Both the position numbers and the translations under genes were made by a program. A stretch of 64,000 bases of DNA from Desulforamulus ferrireducens (GTDB lineage Bacteria; Bacillota; Desulfotomaculia; Desulfotomaculales; Desulfotomaculaceae). The number at the start of each line of letters is the position of its first letter. Position 1 is the stretch's first letter. The stretch covers positions 2,790,001-2,854,000 of the forward strand of contig NZ_CP019698.1 of assembly GCF_002005145.1 (NCBI RefSeq), given 5' to 3'. The notes beneath the pieces were generated by a model that saw nothing but the letters and a program-made list of their open reading frames with translations, was not told the origin of the DNA and ran no database searches. Below, one piece after another: positions 51,667 to 59,554 of this stretch.

Positions 51667-52821
51667 CTACGCCTGTATCTCTCGCTTTATTCTAGGCTTT
51701 CTTTTTTCCCCTCGGGTAAATAGCAACCCTGCTGCCAAGGAGGTAATGGGGATGGCCAGAGTAAGGCCGATACTGCCTGTGAGGGCCCGCACTATCTCGG
51801 TGGAGATTAAGTCAAGATTGATGATCTTTAAAAAGGGCATATCATAGGCCATAAAGATTAATATTAGGGGCAGGGCGCCGCCGGTGTAGGCAAGAATTAA
51901 GGTGTTAGCCATGGTACCCATCACATCCCGGCCTACATTCATACCGGCCTGCATTAATTCTTTGGTGGTTAGGGCCGGGTTGACCCTCTTCACTTCCTCT
52001 ACGGCAGAGGCAATGGAAATTCCCACATCCATTACTGCCCCCAGGGCCCCAATGATCATTCCGGCAAAGAGCAACCCCTGGTAATCAAAATTTATCTGCT
52101 GGGGGATATACATTAGCATTTGCATTTCCTCACTGCTAAAGCCGGTCAGTTTAGCAGCCTTGCCCACCAGCATGGCCAGCAGACCTGCCACTATAACCCC
52201 GCTGGTAGTGCCAATGATCCCCGCCAACGTCTTTTTATTAAAGCCATGTACCAGCACCATGGTAATGGTGGTCATTACTGCTGCCACTAAAATAGTTACG
52301 ATAATGGGGCTGTGACCTTTAAACAACAGTGGCAACAGTACCCCGAAGATGCCCACGCCTGTCAGGGTTAGGGAGACAACCGACTTGAGCCCCTTAAGAC
52401 CGCCAATAGCCACCATGATCAAGGCAAAGCAGCCGGCCAGATAGTAAAGTTTTTTATCCCTGGCGTGGTCCGAAACAAAGGCGTTGGTAACCTTACCATC
52501 TTCCACTTCCACCGATAACACCACTTCGTCCCCGGGTTTTACCACCAGTGCCATGCCTGGTTGGTCGGGCACAACATGAAAAAAGCTAACCTCCTGCCCT
52601 TCATAAGGTTCACTGAGGATCTTGGCGGTGACCAATTGTTCTTTTCCTTGAATCCAGCCTTCTAGATCATTGTTTGTCTCCTGCTGTTCGCTGACAGCCA
52701 GTATTTTGCCCCTTACGATGATTTCCTGTGCCACTTCTTCTGTTTCAGTGGCATAAACCACTTGTCCCATGAGTAAGCAGGCCAGTATTGTGGTCATGAA
52801 AAATAAAATAGTCTTCCGCAT
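51667..52821 (-). CDS. YibE/F-family membrane protein
   Basis: 384 residues. An N-terminal signal or anchor (ILFFMTTILACLLMGQVVYA) is followed by an extracytoplasmic beta-rich domain (about 30-125; EEVAQEIIVRGKILAVSEQQ, VKPGDEVVLSVEVEDGKV) and seven or eight membrane helices with GLKGLKSVVSLTLTGVGIFGVLLPLL and AVMDVGISIASAVEEVKRVNP, typical of YibE/F. Transport has been suggested for the family but no substrate is established. It is convergent with lgt and stands alone. Confidence 0.85.
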   Translation of the reverse strand: MRKTILFFMTTILACLLMGQVVYATETEEVAQEIIVRGKILAVSEQQETNNDLEGWIQGKEQLVTAKILSEPYEGQEVSFFHVVPDQPGMALVVKPGDEVVLSVEVEDGKVTNAFVSDHARDKKLYYLAGCFALIMVAIGGLKGLKSVVSLTLTGVGIFGVLLPLLFKGHSPIIVTILVAAVMTTITMVLVHGFNKKTLAGIIGTTSGVIVAGLLAMLVGKAAKLTGFSSEEMQMLMYIPQQINFDYQGLLFAGMIIGALGAVMDVGISIASAVEEVKRVNPALTTKELMQAGMNVGRDVMGTMANTLILAYTGGALPLILIFMAYDMPFLKIINLDLISTEIVRALTGSIGLTLAIPITSLAAGLLFTRGEKRKPRIKREIQA

Positions 52822-53084
52822 AGCTCACCTCATATCATATTCTGGGCGTAGGTAACTCTGTGGTAACCCTTTACAGGTCTTTTACATTGTATCGTAATAC
52901 CCAAATTTACAGCAAGAGCCTCTAAGCAATCCCTGATTTGGCAATTTTTTCTGGTTTTGTGTCACCAAAGGGGACTTTTCCACATAATATGTGCTAACTG
53001 GGGAGTAAATTGTTAGTTGAAACTAACATATTTAAGGCATTTACGTCTTTTCAGACCGGCGGTTCAACAAAGGTGGGATGTTCC

Positions 53085-53222
53085 ATGGAAAATATTCTGG
53101 GGCTATTGATTTCTTCCGGTTTCTTTTTGCTTAACCAGGGTGTTAAATCTTTGGTTAAAAGGAAACTGGATTACTCTAAAAAACAACTGATCGTTAGAGA
53201 TTATACTACCTTTGGTCCGTAA
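53085..53222 (+). CDS. small hypothetical protein (45 aa)
   Basis: A 45-residue protein with a hydrophobic N-terminal segment (ILGLLISSGFFLLNQGV) and a basic C-terminal part (KSLVKRKLDYSKKQL). The start is chosen because GGTGGG lies 9 nt upstream; the same frame is open 25 codons further but without a ribosome site. A good terminator 44 bp downstream supports a real gene. Not recognised; possibly a small membrane peptide. Confidence 0.45.
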   Translation: MENILGLLISSGFFLLNQGVKSLVKRKLDYSKKQLIVRDYTTFGP

Positions 53223-53265
53223 CCATCTCTGGTTTTAAATAAACCTGATTTGCCCTTTAAATATT

Positions 53266-53296
53266 AAATCCCAGTCCATTAAGGTCTGGGATTTTT
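53266..53296 (+). terminator. terminator of the small hypothetical gene
   Basis: A 9-bp stem (AAATCCCAG/CTGGGATTT) with an 11-nt loop and a TTTTT tail. Confidence 0.85.
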
Positions 53297-53333
53297 CATT
53301 GGCGGCGGTTATTATGCTATGCTAGTCCCTTTT

Positions 53334-53945
53334 TCACACGTACTCTTGCTCCAAATTTTCCACCACTGCTTGCCCGGCGGATACCTCCACCAGCTTAGCC
53401 ACCAGCCCCTCCACCTCTGGCACAGGCAGACGTGCCACAATGACAGCCTTATCGGTAACAGCCACTTCCAAAATCTTAGCCCCGGATTGCTCAATTACTT
53501 TTTTAATAATACCAAATAAGGGCATGGCAAACTGCACCTGTAGCCTTTGGCTTAAGACCCTGGTGACAATACCGGCTTCGTTAATACCCTGGGCTGCCGC
53601 TTGGGAATAGGCTCGCACCAAGCCACCGGCACCCAACATAATCCCCCCGAAATAGCGTGTTACCACCACCGCTGTATAATAGAGATTTTCGCCCTTGATC
53701 ACACTCAAAACGGGGCGGCCTGCCGTACCGCTGGGCTCCCCATCATCACTGCATTTCTCTATATTCTCCGTAATACGATAGGCCGGCACATTGTGGGTTG
53801 CTTGCCAATGGGTTTTACTAACCTGCCGGATAAATTCTGCCGCTGCTGCTTCGTCTGGCACCGGCTTGACATGGGTAATGAAACGGGATTTCTTTATAAC
53901 AAGTTCACTCACCACTTCGGTGGCAACTGTACGGTATGTTAGCAC
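53334..53945 (-). CDS. yigZ: YigZ/IMPACT-family protein
   Basis: 203 residues: the N-terminal UPF0029 domain with KKSRFITHVKPV, THNVPAYRI, SDDGEPSGTAGRPVL and VVVTRYFGGIMLGAGGLVRAYSQAA, and a C-terminal DUF1949 ferredoxin-like domain (about 135-200). The family is linked to translation control (IMPACT/GCN20-related) but its role in bacteria is not settled. It is divergent from cbiK. Confidence 0.93.
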   Translation of the reverse strand: MLTYRTVATEVVSELVIKKSRFITHVKPVPDEAAAAEFIRQVSKTHWQATHNVPAYRITENIEKCSDDGEPSGTAGRPVLSVIKGENLYYTAVVVTRYFGGIMLGAGGLVRAYSQAAAQGINEAGIVTRVLSQRLQVQFAMPLFGIIKKVIEQSGAKILEVAVTDKAVIVARLPVPEVEGLVAKLVEVSAGQAVVENLEQEYV

Positions 53946-54033
53946 ATCCTGATCTCCTTTCTCTCAGGCGGTCCCTACGACCTTGAATATATCGCAAAAA
54001 ACCTTCCAGGGCAAGGGAAGAATTGGTTTTTTC

Positions 54034-54062
54034 TGGACACCCTGGCATAGTGATGGTATGAT
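54034..54062 (+). promoter_or_regulatory. promoter of cbiK-cbiL
   Basis: TGGACA (54034-54039), a 17-bp spacer and TATGAT (54057-54062). Transcription would start about 30 nt before the cbiK TTG, again leaving no room for a cobalamin riboswitch. Confidence 0.6.
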
Positions 54063-54097
54063 GGCAGGAGAAAAACGCTCTTAAAGGTGGGTTTACA

Positions 54098-54934
54098 TTG
54101 TCACTAGCTAATAATAAAGCCATTCTCCTGGTCACCTTTGGTACCAACGTAGAGAAAGCGGCTGCTTCCTTTTATCTTTTAGAAAAGAAAGTCCGGGAAA
54201 CCTTCCCTGGCGTGGAAGTTCGTTGGGCTTATACCGCTAAAACAATCCGCGCTGCCCTGGCCCAAAAAGGTCAGCCGGTGGATAGCCCCATTACCGCTCT
54301 GGCCAAACTACAAGATGAAGGCTACACCAGAGTAGCTGTACAATCAATACATATCCTGCCCGGTCAGGAGTTTTATGATCTGGTCAATGTGGTGGATAAC
54401 ATGTCACGCTTTCACGGTTCCGCAGGCAAACACTTTCAAAGTAAGATCGGTAAATTCGGCTTTGAGAAACTCACTTTAGGGACACCTCTGCTTTATAATT
54501 TTACGGATTATCAGGCAGTGGCAACAGCCATCAAACCCCTGGTGCCTGAGGATCCGCAGCATGCTTTAGTGTTGGTGGGTCACGGCAGTGGTCATCATAC
54601 CTTCTGCGTCTATGGCTGTCTTAATGATTTACTGCGGCACACCTATGCTAACGTCCTGCTGGGCACCATTGAGGGTTACCCTTCCCTAACGGAAGTACAA
54701 GCGGATCTGGCACGCCATTCCTTTACCAAGGTTACACTGTTACCCTTTATGAATATAGCCGGCGACCACGCCATAAATGATTTGGCCGGCCCTGAACCTG
54801 ATTCCTGGCGAAGTGAACTGGCGGCAAACTACCAGATAACAATAAACCTATGTGGCTTGCTGGATATCGAAGAAATAGTGGATATCTATATTAGCCACCT
54901 GGCTCAGGCCTTTGGCAAACTGGATGAACATTAA
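54098..54934 (+). CDS. cbiK: CbiK-type sirohydrochlorin cobaltochelatase
   Basis: 278 residues, two-domain anaerobic chelatase. KAILLVTFGT at the start, VEVRWAYTAKTIRAAL, ALAKLQDEGYTRVAVQSIHILPGQEFYDL with the metal-binding His, LVLVGHGSGH and the C-terminal LLPFMNIAGDHAINDLAGPEPDSWRSEL are CbiK-specific. It inserts Co(II) into sirohydrochlorin; some relatives are periplasmic, but no signal peptide is seen here. TTG start behind AAAGGTGGG. It duplicates the activity of cbiX, 11 kb away. Confidence 0.93.
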   Translation: MSLANNKAILLVTFGTNVEKAAASFYLLEKKVRETFPGVEVRWAYTAKTIRAALAQKGQPVDSPITALAKLQDEGYTRVAVQSIHILPGQEFYDLVNVVDNMSRFHGSAGKHFQSKIGKFGFEKLTLGTPLLYNFTDYQAVATAIKPLVPEDPQHALVLVGHGSGHHTFCVYGCLNDLLRHTYANVLLGTIEGYPSLTEVQADLARHSFTKVTLLPFMNIAGDHAINDLAGPEPDSWRSELAANYQITINLCGLLDIEEIVDIYISHLAQAFGKLDEH

Positions 54935-54954
54935 TAGCACCAGAGGAGATAATT

Positions 54955-55668
54955 ATGTTAACAGGAAAATTTTATGGTATTGGTGTTGGCCCCGGTGACC
55001 CTGATTTAATTACCGTCAAAGCAGTCAAGACCCTGCAACAAATTGATGTTGTCATAGCCCCCCAGTCCAACCGTGGGGCCAATAGTACCGCACTGGCCAT
55101 TGCCCGCCCCCACTTAAGTCAAACCACGGAAATTTTAGAATTGGTCTTCCCCATGGTGGAGGATAGCGCAGCCATGCAAGAGGCCTGGGAAGCTAATAAA
55201 GGAAGCATTTTATCCTTGCTGCAACAGGGTAAACAGGTGGCCTTTTTAACCCTGGGCGACCCCATGCTTTACAGTACCTACATTTATATTCTCCGTCTGC
55301 TGGCTAAGGAGCAGGTTAAGGTGGAAACCATCCCTGGTATTACTTCCTTTTGTGCCTCAGCCAGTCGTGCCTCCTTTCCCCTGGGGGAAGGCAACGATAT
55401 TGTCACCATAATCCCTGCCACTTGCGAACCTGCCAGATTGCAGAAAGCTCTGGAGGTTTCTGACAATGTTATTTTAATGAAAGTATCTCGCAATACTCCT
55501 GAGTTACTTCGTCAACTCCAATTAAACGGGTTATCCCAACATGCTGTCATGGTCAGTAAATGCGGTCACCCCGATGAGTCTGTGCACTACGATATCAACA
55601 ATCTGGCCGAACTAAAACCCACCTACCTCTCAACCATTTTAGCCAGAAAACACCCCACTGGGGTATAA
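54955..55668 (+). CDS. cbiL: precorrin-2/cobalt-factor II C20-methyltransferase
   Basis: A 237-residue SAM-dependent tetrapyrrole methylase: KFYGIGVGPGDPDLITVKAVKTL, VFPMVEDSAAMQEAW, LTLGDPMLYSTYIYIL, PGITSFCASASRASFPLGEGNDIVTIIPAT, which are CbiL/CobI motifs. It acts right after cobalt insertion, which explains its pairing with cbiK (20-bp gap, AGAGGAGA ribosome site) and its absence from the main locus. I see no clear terminator after it; a structured repeat follows. Confidence 0.95.
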   Translation: MLTGKFYGIGVGPGDPDLITVKAVKTLQQIDVVIAPQSNRGANSTALAIARPHLSQTTEILELVFPMVEDSAAMQEAWEANKGSILSLLQQGKQVAFLTLGDPMLYSTYIYILRLLAKEQVKVETIPGITSFCASASRASFPLGEGNDIVTIIPATCEPARLQKALEVSDNVILMKVSRNTPELLRQLQLNGLSQHAVMVSKCGHPDESVHYDINNLAELKPTYLSTILARKHPTGV

Positions 55669-55725
55669 GGGGAGCCAGCCCGGTAGGGAAGATGAGCAAG
55701 GGGCTGTGCGAATTAAGGGATGATG

Positions 55726-56018
55726 CGAACTGGCCGTCGGCCATCGGCTTTTAGCCTTAGGCCAAGCCATTGGCTTTTGGCCTTTAGCCTTTGGCCATTG
55801 GCCTTTTAAGAACCTCCCTTGGCGAGGATGGTGGCGGCGCAGCAGCCATAGGGAGTTGGACCCAAAATTAACTTCCCCAGTCGCTTCGCGACGCGGCACC
55901 CGCCCCCTCGGCGAGGGGGCTCTTATAATCTTCTCCCTAGGGGAATGTGGTACAAGTGCCGGGTTTAATCCAACCAAGCCCACGGCCGAAGGCTGATGGC
56001 CGATGGCCAAAAGCTAAC
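55726..56018 (+). repeat. structured intergenic repeat, copy 1
   Basis: About 293 bp with GGCCGTCGGC-like and GCCGATGGCC-like runs at its two ends and a conserved middle (TTGGCCTTTTAAGAACCTCCCT, GGTGGCGGCG, CAGTCGCTTCGCG, then a GCCCCCTC/GAGGGGGC hairpin at 55902-55920). The same order of blocks recurs near the right edge of the window. It fills most of the 428-bp gap between cbiL and the GerMN gene. Stop-free frames through it are by-products and not genes. Confidence 0.85.
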
Positions 56019-56050
56019 GACCAATCTTTCAAATAATGACTGACGACCTA

Positions 56051-56098
56051 AAAAGGGAAGTATCGCATAACTAAGGCAATGCGACACTTCCCTTTTTT
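56051..56098. terminator. terminator of the GerMN gene, copy C of the conserved-core hairpin family
   Basis: An 11-bp outer stem (AAAAGGGAAGT/ACTTCCCTTTT) and inner TCGCA/TGCGA stem, loop TAACTAAGGCAA; T-runs on both strands. The GerMN stop codon touches its right edge. Confidence 0.92.
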
Positions 56099-56615
56099 AC
56101 TTCTTAATAATACCTTCGTTGCGAGGAATTGGCTTGTCATAAATAGCATGGCCGGTTTCTAAGGTCTTTCCTTCCACCAGCAACTTCACACTTTTGTACT
56201 GCGGCAGCTCTGTCATAGTATTCACCAGGGAGTTGACGGTAATAAATTCACCGGTGGAACCCTGCAGGTTGGCAAAGGCCTGATTAAAGTTTAAGACTAT
56301 GGTTTCCCCTTCGGTTTTGTAATCGAGCAGTTCAGTGCCCTCTGGCAACACCGGGGCATGCTGCTCTGGTTTTTTCAGTTCCTCAACTAAAGCCTTCACC
56401 ATATCATCCGGTTTATCAATTTCCCGCACCACAGGTACCAAGCCATCGGCATTTTGATTGGCAAAGTAAAGGGTAACCTTTACCTTTTCCCCAGCGGGTT
56501 GTTGTGCTTGGGTCTCTGTCTTGGGTTTCTGATCTTGATCTGTTGTTTTATCGCCGGAACAGCCACCCAAAACTACCGTCATTAATACAATAAGCAATAT
56601 TGCTAGTTTTTTCAT
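56097..56615 (-). CDS. GerMN-domain lipoprotein
   Basis: 172 residues: lipoprotein signal with lipobox VLGGC (Cys19), a Gln/Lys/Thr-rich linker, and one GerMN domain (about 48-150; VKVTLYFANQNADGLVPVVREI, then VLPEGTELLDYKTEGETIVLNFNQAFANLQGS). GerMN is the domain of GerM, a sporulation and germination protein with two copies; this protein has one. It is probably anchored to the outer face of the membrane. The ribosome site is GGGAGGG. Role in this organism unknown but consistent with a spore former. Confidence 0.9.
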   Translation of the reverse strand: MKKLAILLIVLMTVVLGGCSGDKTTDQDQKPKTETQAQQPAGEKVKVTLYFANQNADGLVPVVREIDKPDDMVKALVEELKKPEQHAPVLPEGTELLDYKTEGETIVLNFNQAFANLQGSTGEFITVNSLVNTMTELPQYKSVKLLVEGKTLETGHAIYDKPIPRNEGIIKK

Positions 56616-56882
56616 TTTGACCCTCCCTATGGTTTTTCATAGTAGTATGTTTAGCCTAACAAAAATATAACCCCATCGTCAAGGCTTCATTCCTAAGACG
56701 AAGGGGCGGCACCATATGTAACATCTTTAAGCTTGTCAAAATATGGTTTAAAAATAGGCAAATCCTTTCTTACTTAGGAATTATTGCCCACTACCCCTTA
56801 ATAAGCTTATGCACCCCCGTATTACAGTATGAAAGACAACCGGCAATGGTTACCACACTTAGCCGAGGGAAAGGAGAATATT

Positions 56883-58295
56883 ATGAGAAATATAACAAAA
56901 TTGATGATTACTGTTCTATCCGTCGCCATGTTTACTACTCTTTTAACCGGTGCCGCCTGGGCAGACCCCGGGAAAAAAGCTAAAAAAGTACCACCTGGTC
57001 AACTAAAGAAAATAATTCAAAGCCAGTACCAAAGGTCTTATCAGCCAACCTGGAACTATTCAGTTGTCTTTAAAGATCTGGGCAACCATTGGGCTAAAAA
57101 TGACATTTTAAGGCTAGAGAGCCTAGGTGTGATGAAAGGGTATGAGAACAAGCAATTCATGCCCGATAAACATGTTAGTAAAAACGAGGCCATTGCCATT
57201 ATTATGCGGGTAGTGGATCACGAAAACATTGACTCTGATAAAGAAGCATTAATTAAGCAAATCTTCCCAGGTTGGATGGGCCTGGCACCCCTCCAAGCCT
57301 ATGATGCCGGCATCCTGGCTGATTGGGAGTTATTGAATTGGAACGGTGATAAACCGGCCACCCGCATTGAGGCAGCCATGTGGCTAAGCCGGGCTGCCGG
57401 TGACGAAGACATCTCTTTGCAGGAGATACTTTCCTTTAAAGACACCAAAAACTTAAAGAAAGATGAACTGGCCTATGCAGCTGTTATGTATAAGAGAGGT
57501 ATCTTAAGGGGCACTCCGGATGGTTACCTAAATCCCTATCAACCCATTACCCGGGCAGAATTTGCTGTGATGATTACTCGTTTTATCGACAGTGCTATCA
57601 ATGATAGTGATGTTGATGAAGAAAAAGCTGAAGATTATATTAGAAGCCTCCGCCCCGCTAATAAAGCAAAGGTTGATTTGGATACCAATGAGTTTACCAT
57701 TAGATTCACAGAAGATATGATTCTGGCCGAAGACCGGGAGCTGGAAGACCTGACAGAAGCCATTCAATTGTTAAAATATAAGGATGGCAAATGGGTAAAT
57801 GCCAACCTGAATTATGCCATAGTATTTAACGAGCAGGATAATAAACTGGTTATTAAGTTAGATAGTGACGAAGTACTGGCGGCAAATACTAGATACTGCA
57901 TAACCATCGCTAATGACATCCTGGTAACCGAAGAAGATGAGGCAGCCTTCTCCGGTATCAAAAAGGGTGAATGGTACTTTACCACCGAGGCTGCTGCCCT
58001 AGAAATCAAGGAAGTTGAAGCTACCTCAGATACTTCCATTGTGATTCAATTCAGTGGGGTCATTGAAAAGGGCGAAGATTTCAATAGCAATGGCAGAGGT
58101 ATTCATGTTCTTAAGGGTAACTACGAACTAGACATAGATGCTGTCAGTATTTCCGGTTCCAAGTTAAGGATTACTTTAGATGAAGACGACAGCCTGGAGG
58201 ATGGCCAGGAATACCAAGTTTGGCTAAGCAAAGATGTAATTAATAATTTCTCCCTGGCTAAAAAGGATGCAGTCAAGTTCACATACGAAGATTAA
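56883..58295 (+). CDS. S-layer-homology protein with Ig-like C-terminal domains
   Basis: 470 residues from the ATG behind AAGGAG. Signal peptide (LMITVLSVAMFTTLLTGAAWA), a Lys-rich segment, three SLH-type repeats (about 55-235; FKDLGNHWAKNDILRLESLGVMKGYENKQFMPDKHVSKNEAIAI and later GILRGTPDGYLNPYQPITRAEFAVMITRFI), then two SbsA-type Ig-like domains (about 255-365 and 370-468; acidic, Asp- and Glu-rich). SLH repeats attach it to the wall. Ca2+ binding by the acidic Ig domains is plausible but inferred. A GC-rich hairpin follows. Confidence 0.9.
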   Translation: MRNITKLMITVLSVAMFTTLLTGAAWADPGKKAKKVPPGQLKKIIQSQYQRSYQPTWNYSVVFKDLGNHWAKNDILRLESLGVMKGYENKQFMPDKHVSKNEAIAIIMRVVDHENIDSDKEALIKQIFPGWMGLAPLQAYDAGILADWELLNWNGDKPATRIEAAMWLSRAAGDEDISLQEILSFKDTKNLKKDELAYAAVMYKRGILRGTPDGYLNPYQPITRAEFAVMITRFIDSAINDSDVDEEKAEDYIRSLRPANKAKVDLDTNEFTIRFTEDMILAEDRELEDLTEAIQLLKYKDGKWVNANLNYAIVFNEQDNKLVIKLDSDEVLAANTRYCITIANDILVTEEDEAAFSGIKKGEWYFTTEAAALEIKEVEATSDTSIVIQFSGVIEKGEDFNSNGRGIHVLKGNYELDIDAVSISGSKLRITLDEDDSLEDGQEYQVWLSKDVINNFSLAKKDAVKFTYED

Positions 58296-58310
58296 TTATC
58301 ACCACCAAAG

Positions 58311-58330
58311 GCACCCCGTTAAGGGGTGTC
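58311..58330 (+). terminator. terminator-like hairpin after the SLH gene
   Basis: A CACCCC/GGGGTG stem with a GTTAA loop about 15 bp past the stop, followed by GTTTAATATTT. Confidence 0.6.
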
Positions 58331-58404
58331 GTTTAATATTTCATGCATTACATAATTTTTCTTTATCTTAGCATAATAACAATTGTTGAAAGGAGGTGGA
58401 CAAA

Positions 58405-58557
58405 TTGCCCAATATTAAGTGCAGCGTTACAGAATGCAGTTATAATAAGGACGTAGAATGTTTTGCCCCTGCGATCCAAGTTGCCAGGGATGGTAATCTT
58501 AGTAGCGCCAAGAATTCCGATAACACTAAATGCGAGACCTTCAAACCCAAGCACTAA
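58405..58557 (+). CDS. DUF1540 small cysteine-rich protein (50 aa)
   Basis: A 50-residue protein from TTG, 5 nt after a near-perfect AAAGGAGGTGG ribosome site. The pattern C-x4-C-x-YN-x5-C-x-A (KCSVTECSYNKDVECFAPAI), then QVARDG and a final Cys in TKCETF, is the DUF1540 domain, a putative metal-binding fold common in spore formers. Four cysteines in total. It is flanked by an SLH gene and a bidirectional terminator. Function unknown. Confidence 0.85.
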   Translation: MPNIKCSVTECSYNKDVECFAPAIQVARDGNLSSAKNSDNTKCETFKPKH

Positions 58558-58582
58558 GGTCAACCCTTTGATGGGCAATGTA

Positions 58583-58606
58583 AAACCCCGGACTGCTCCG
58601 GGGTTT
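58583..58606. terminator. bidirectional terminator between DUF1540 and NlpC/P60 genes
   Basis: A 10-bp perfect stem (AAACCCCGGA/TCCGGGGTTT) with a 4-nt loop and a T-run on the plus strand. Confidence 0.88.
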
Positions 58607-58613
58607 TTGTACT

Positions 58614-59261
58614 CTACAGTATTCTATTAGCTCCACGATAATTTTTACTCCAGTAACTATCCGACAGAGAATCCACTCTGACCCCCCGGGAACTGGAGGC
58701 ATGGATGAATTGATTATTACCGATATAGATACCTGAGTGGTTAATGCCGTTACCTCCGGTATTAAAAAATACCAGATCCCCAGGCCTTAGCTCATCTCTA
58801 TTAATAACTGTGCCACTTTTGTACTGTCCGGCTGCGGTATGCACCAAATCAATACCAAAGTTCTTAAAAACATAACGCACATAGCCGGAGCAATCAAACC
58901 CAGACGGACTTTCCCCACCAGAGCGGTAGCGTACACCTACAAACTGCTTAGCGTATTCCAACACCGCGGCGGCTCTGTCAACCATACCACGGGAAACATT
59001 TTCTTCTGTTTGGGGAGGTCTTACCGACTGATTGGTAGAAACTTCTGGTAACTGTAATACTTGCCCTATCTGTAATCTGTCGCTGGTTAATTGATTAAGC
59101 TGTTTAATTGTCTCAACTGTGGTACCATTTCTTTGGGCAATGGCCCAGAGGGAATCACCTGATTTAACCGTTACCTGGGCTGCATCTGCAGAGACAGCCC
59201 CCACACCAACTGCAAAACAAAGAGAAGTTGCCAGTACAAGCAGCTTTCTACGAAAAGACAA
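58614..59261 (-). CDS. LysM-NlpC/P60 peptidoglycan endopeptidase
   Basis: A secreted 215-residue cell-wall hydrolase: signal peptide (LLVLATSLCFAVGVGAVSADA), one LysM repeat (about 29-73; VTVKSGDSLWAIAQRNG) and an NlpC/P60 domain (about 98-215) with Cys124 in GFDCSGYV, His175 in INHSGIYIG and His187 as catalytic residues. It cleaves stem peptides (gamma-D-Glu-diamino acid bond in relatives). Its leader is a c-di-AMP riboswitch, so expression should fall when c-di-AMP is high, matching the known link of this messenger to wall hydrolases. Confidence 0.95.
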   Translation of the reverse strand: MSFRRKLLVLATSLCFAVGVGAVSADAAQVTVKSGDSLWAIAQRNGTTVETIKQLNQLTSDRLQIGQVLQLPEVSTNQSVRPPQTEENVSRGMVDRAAAVLEYAKQFVGVRYRSGGESPSGFDCSGYVRYVFKNFGIDLVHTAAGQYKSGTVINRDELRPGDLVFFNTGGNGINHSGIYIGNNQFIHASSSRGVRVDSLSDSYWSKNYRGANRIL

Positions 59262-59278
59262 AACACTTTCCCCACTTT

Positions 59279-59390
59279 CTACGCCGACGGAGTTAGCTGA
59301 CGGGTTCGGACCGAAAGTTAGCCCGCTACCAAAGGTAGTTCACCCCAAAGGAATGGTTCCCCCGTTTTCAATACTGAAATTTGGCGTTTA
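59279..59390 (-). promoter_or_regulatory. c-di-AMP riboswitch (ydaO/yuaA type)
   Basis: On the minus strand, directly upstream of the LysM-NlpC gene, the RNA contains the conserved ydaO elements in order: GGGGGAACC, GGGGTGAA, a GGTAGCGGGCTAACTTTC-like junction, CCGAACCCGTCAGCTAACTCC and GGCG, with ends that pair (ACGCC near 59387-59383 with GGCGT near 59285-59281). The family is a genetic OFF switch that binds two c-di-AMP molecules. Confidence 0.92.
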
Positions 59391-59554
59391 TTTCTAGTCT
59401 ATTACCTTATTCGCTATTAGTTACCATTTTCCTGCCAAAAAAGTCAGCCAAATTGCAAATAAATTAAAATTAGGTCTATATTTTTGACAGTCTGTTAGGG
59501 TGGTACATTTTTGGTAATAATCAAAAGAGAACTTCAATAGGCAAGGAAGAAACT

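Noticed and set aside
55639-56010. A 123-codon minus-strand open frame across the intergenic region after cbiL
   Set aside because: It is produced by the GGCC-rich repeat element; the same kind of frame appears in the second copy (63718-63927) with frame disruptions, and neither has a convincing ribosome site.
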